From NCBI RefSeq assembly GCF_003855255.1, contig NZ_CP034072.1, forward strand, positions 2,905,906 through 2,969,905: a stretch of 64,000 nucleotides of DNA, given 5' to 3'. This document shows, in pieces, positions 62,910-64,000 of this stretch (within the stretch, counting starts at the first letter, position 1; each line of letters starts with the position of its first letter). The position numbers were made by a program, and so were the translations under genes. The notes under the pieces were generated by a model that saw only the letters and a list, made by a program, of their open reading frames with translations, was not told the DNA's origin and did no database searches. The stretch comes from Mycolicibacterium nivoides. GTDB taxonomy: Bacteria; Actinomycetota; Actinomycetes; Mycobacteriales; Mycobacteriaceae.

Positions 62910-63824
62910 TCAGTTGGCCTGACCTGTTTCACAAGCCGGGTCGCAGACCAAAGTGGTACGGGTCGCATCGAGCACGGGCGCGATCAGCGTGAACTCGCTG
63001 TAGTCGTCCTCACCCTCGGGGGACCCACGAAGAATCCCGACGGCGGCGACCTCGTCATTCCCGAGCTTCACATACGCCGGCGAACCCGAATCGCCCTCGG
63101 CGGAGTAGACGTCCGCCTGCACTCGCGTGCCGGTCACCACTTCGACCTTTCCGCACGTCTCACCGGAGACAAAGCCGAACTTGCAGAGGGTCACGTTGTT
63201 GTTCAACAGATAGTGATGATCGAGAACCTTGGTCACCCTGTACACGCCCGCGATCCGCGCGTTCGGCGAGACATCTTCTGCCAGATCAGGATCGACGGCG
63301 ATCACCGCGAAGTCCGCCCAATCATCCTTACCGGTCTGCACGACCTTGCTCGGTTCGGCCCCGGTCTGACTGGTTGTGAACTCTCCCAATTCGACGTGGG
63401 TGTCCGGATCAGTTGCTCGGGTGAAGTACGGGCGATCACCGAATCCCTCTTTGCGACAGTGGCCGGCGGTGAACGCGATCGCGGTATCGGTCGCATCGCG
63501 GCCGAGAAACGCCAACGTGCACTCGTGGGAGTCGACTTCATCGGTGGTGGCATCGACGCTGTCGGTGGCAATTGCGGTGCCCGGCACGAAGTCGTCGAAG
63601 GACAGCCAGTCGTTGTTCGTCCCGGTAGCGACTGGAGTCATGTTGGGCTGATCTGCCGGCACCGTCGGATTGGGCCACAAGATCAGGACCACGAACGCCA
63701 CCACGATGACGACGACGAGCCCCACAACGGTCAACAGGATGCGGCGAAACGCCCGGCGGGGCGGATTGACCGGTGCCGCCGGTGGATAAGCCGTGGACCC
63801 ATCCGGATCGAAAACGTCGCTCAT
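62910..63824 (-). CDS. Membrane-anchored trypsin-like serine protease
   Basis: A 304-residue protein: short Pro-rich cytosolic N-terminus, one transmembrane helix (about 28-50), then an extracytoplasmic S1-type protease domain with His122 in FTAGHC, Asp171 in WADFAVI and Ser246 in EGDSGSPA, the full catalytic triad. Two cysteine pairs (CTL/HC; CKF/TCG) may form disulfides. ATG at 63824 is chosen; the frame beyond is not coding-like. Substrate unknown. It lies upstream of the KstR-controlled gene on the same strand, 77 bp away. Confidence 0.86.
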   Translation of the reverse strand: MSDVFDPDGSTAYPPAAPVNPPRRAFRRILLTVVGLVVVIVVAFVVLILWPNPTVPADQPNMTPVATGTNNDWLSFDDFVPGTAIATDSVDATTDEVDSHECTLAFLGRDATDTAIAFTAGHCRKEGFGDRPYFTRATDPDTHVELGEFTTSQTGAEPSKVVQTGKDDWADFAVIAVDPDLAEDVSPNARIAGVYRVTKVLDHHYLLNNNVTLCKFGFVSGETCGKVEVVTGTRVQADVYSAEGDSGSPAYVKLGNDEVAAVGILRGSPEGEDDYSEFTLIAPVLDATRTTLVCDPACETGQAN

Positions 63825-64000
63825 GCCAGGCCGACCAAGCAGAGATCGGCTCCGGCGATGTCTCTCGTTGTCATATCGACTCCCGTTGGATGGATCAACG
63901 GTCGTCACCGTATCCCACGAACCGGTTCGGGACTGAGTTGCTGAGGAGCAATTTCGGCGTTGCCTCGGCGAACTCTTCATCCGCCGAGCACGTCCCCGAA
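63825..64000. other. Right edge, no gene assigned
   Basis: The last 176 bp contain the leader of the protease gene. No frame reaching the edge shows recognisable protein, so a partial gene cannot be supported. Confidence 0.4.

Overview
The window is high-GC DNA with closely packed genes, frequent GTG starts and 4-bp start/stop overlaps. Gene content is that of a rapidly growing mycobacterium (Mycolicibacterium-like): glpX-fum, glyA, desA2, phoH2, coaA, uppS, mca, greA, metB, cbs, fadA3, echA8/echA9, and mycobacterial lipoproteins and esterases. From about 10.6 kb to 62.8 kb the order follows, in mirror image and from memory of that genome, M. tuberculosis Rv1101c back to Rv1059. No rRNA, tRNA, insertion sequence, prophage or CRISPR array was seen. 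Functional calls are by motif and family recognition only; no database search was run.

Layout. (1) 0.2-5.2 kb: two near-identical cytoplasmic sulfatases, a HAD phosphatase and a formylglycine-generating enzyme (FGE) that carries both catalytic cysteines; this looks like a self-sufficient sulfatase operon. (2) 5.2-7.4 kb: a TetR regulator divergent from a cytochrome P450, then a small acidic protein. (3) 7.8-10.5 kb: three translationally coupled NAD(P)-dependent dehydrogenases behind an exact match to the KstR steroid-regulon operator. (4) 10.6-15.8 kb: AI-2E-type membrane protein, dienelactone-hydrolase-like enzyme, DUF4245 protein, glpX and fum. (5) 15.9-20.3 kb: a complete hypoxia/NO module (nitroreductase, universal-stress protein, devR/dosR, flavin-binding protein, devS-like heme kinase) with two DosR-box-like palindromes. 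(6) 20.4-25.7 kb: cell-wall deacetylase, phoAT-phoH2, desA2, glyA and a membrane protein. (7) 25.8-34.6 kb: two tandem secreted repeat proteins of unrecognised family, a DUF885 peptidase-like protein, coaA, a flavin monooxygenase, several membrane proteins and uppS. (8) 34.7-42.8 kb: hemolysin III, a ketosteroid-isomerase-like protein, the Rv1084/Rv1083/mca operon, DUF4307, greA, GPP34, metB and a TM2 protein. (9) 42.9-49.8 kb: a probably frameshifted membrane protein, cbs, lipU, an SGNH hydrolase, fadA3 and a DUF559 protein. (10) 50-64 kb: Bax-inhibitor-1 family protein, valine/fatty-acid crotonases, Rv1069c-type hydrolase, a cysteine dioxygenase-rhodanese operon headed by a tiny polycysteine leader ORF, lpqV, a SulP transporter, two convergent patatins, a class II amidotransferase, a zinc alcohol dehydrogenase, a KstR-box-preceded oxidoreductase and a membrane-anchored trypsin-like protease.

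Themes. Sulfur metabolism recurs: sulfatases with FGE, metB and cbs transsulfuration, mycothiol amidase mca, and cysteine dioxygenase with rhodanese. Steroid or lipid catabolism is suggested by two KstR boxes, a ketosteroid isomerase, fadA3, the crotonases and the dehydrogenase triad. The most interesting small elements are the FGE-sulfatase cassette, the GHDWSKG-repeat secreted pair, the 14-codon polycysteine leader, the phoAT ORF, and a set of long perfect hairpins at gene ends, only one of which is followed by a clear T-tract.
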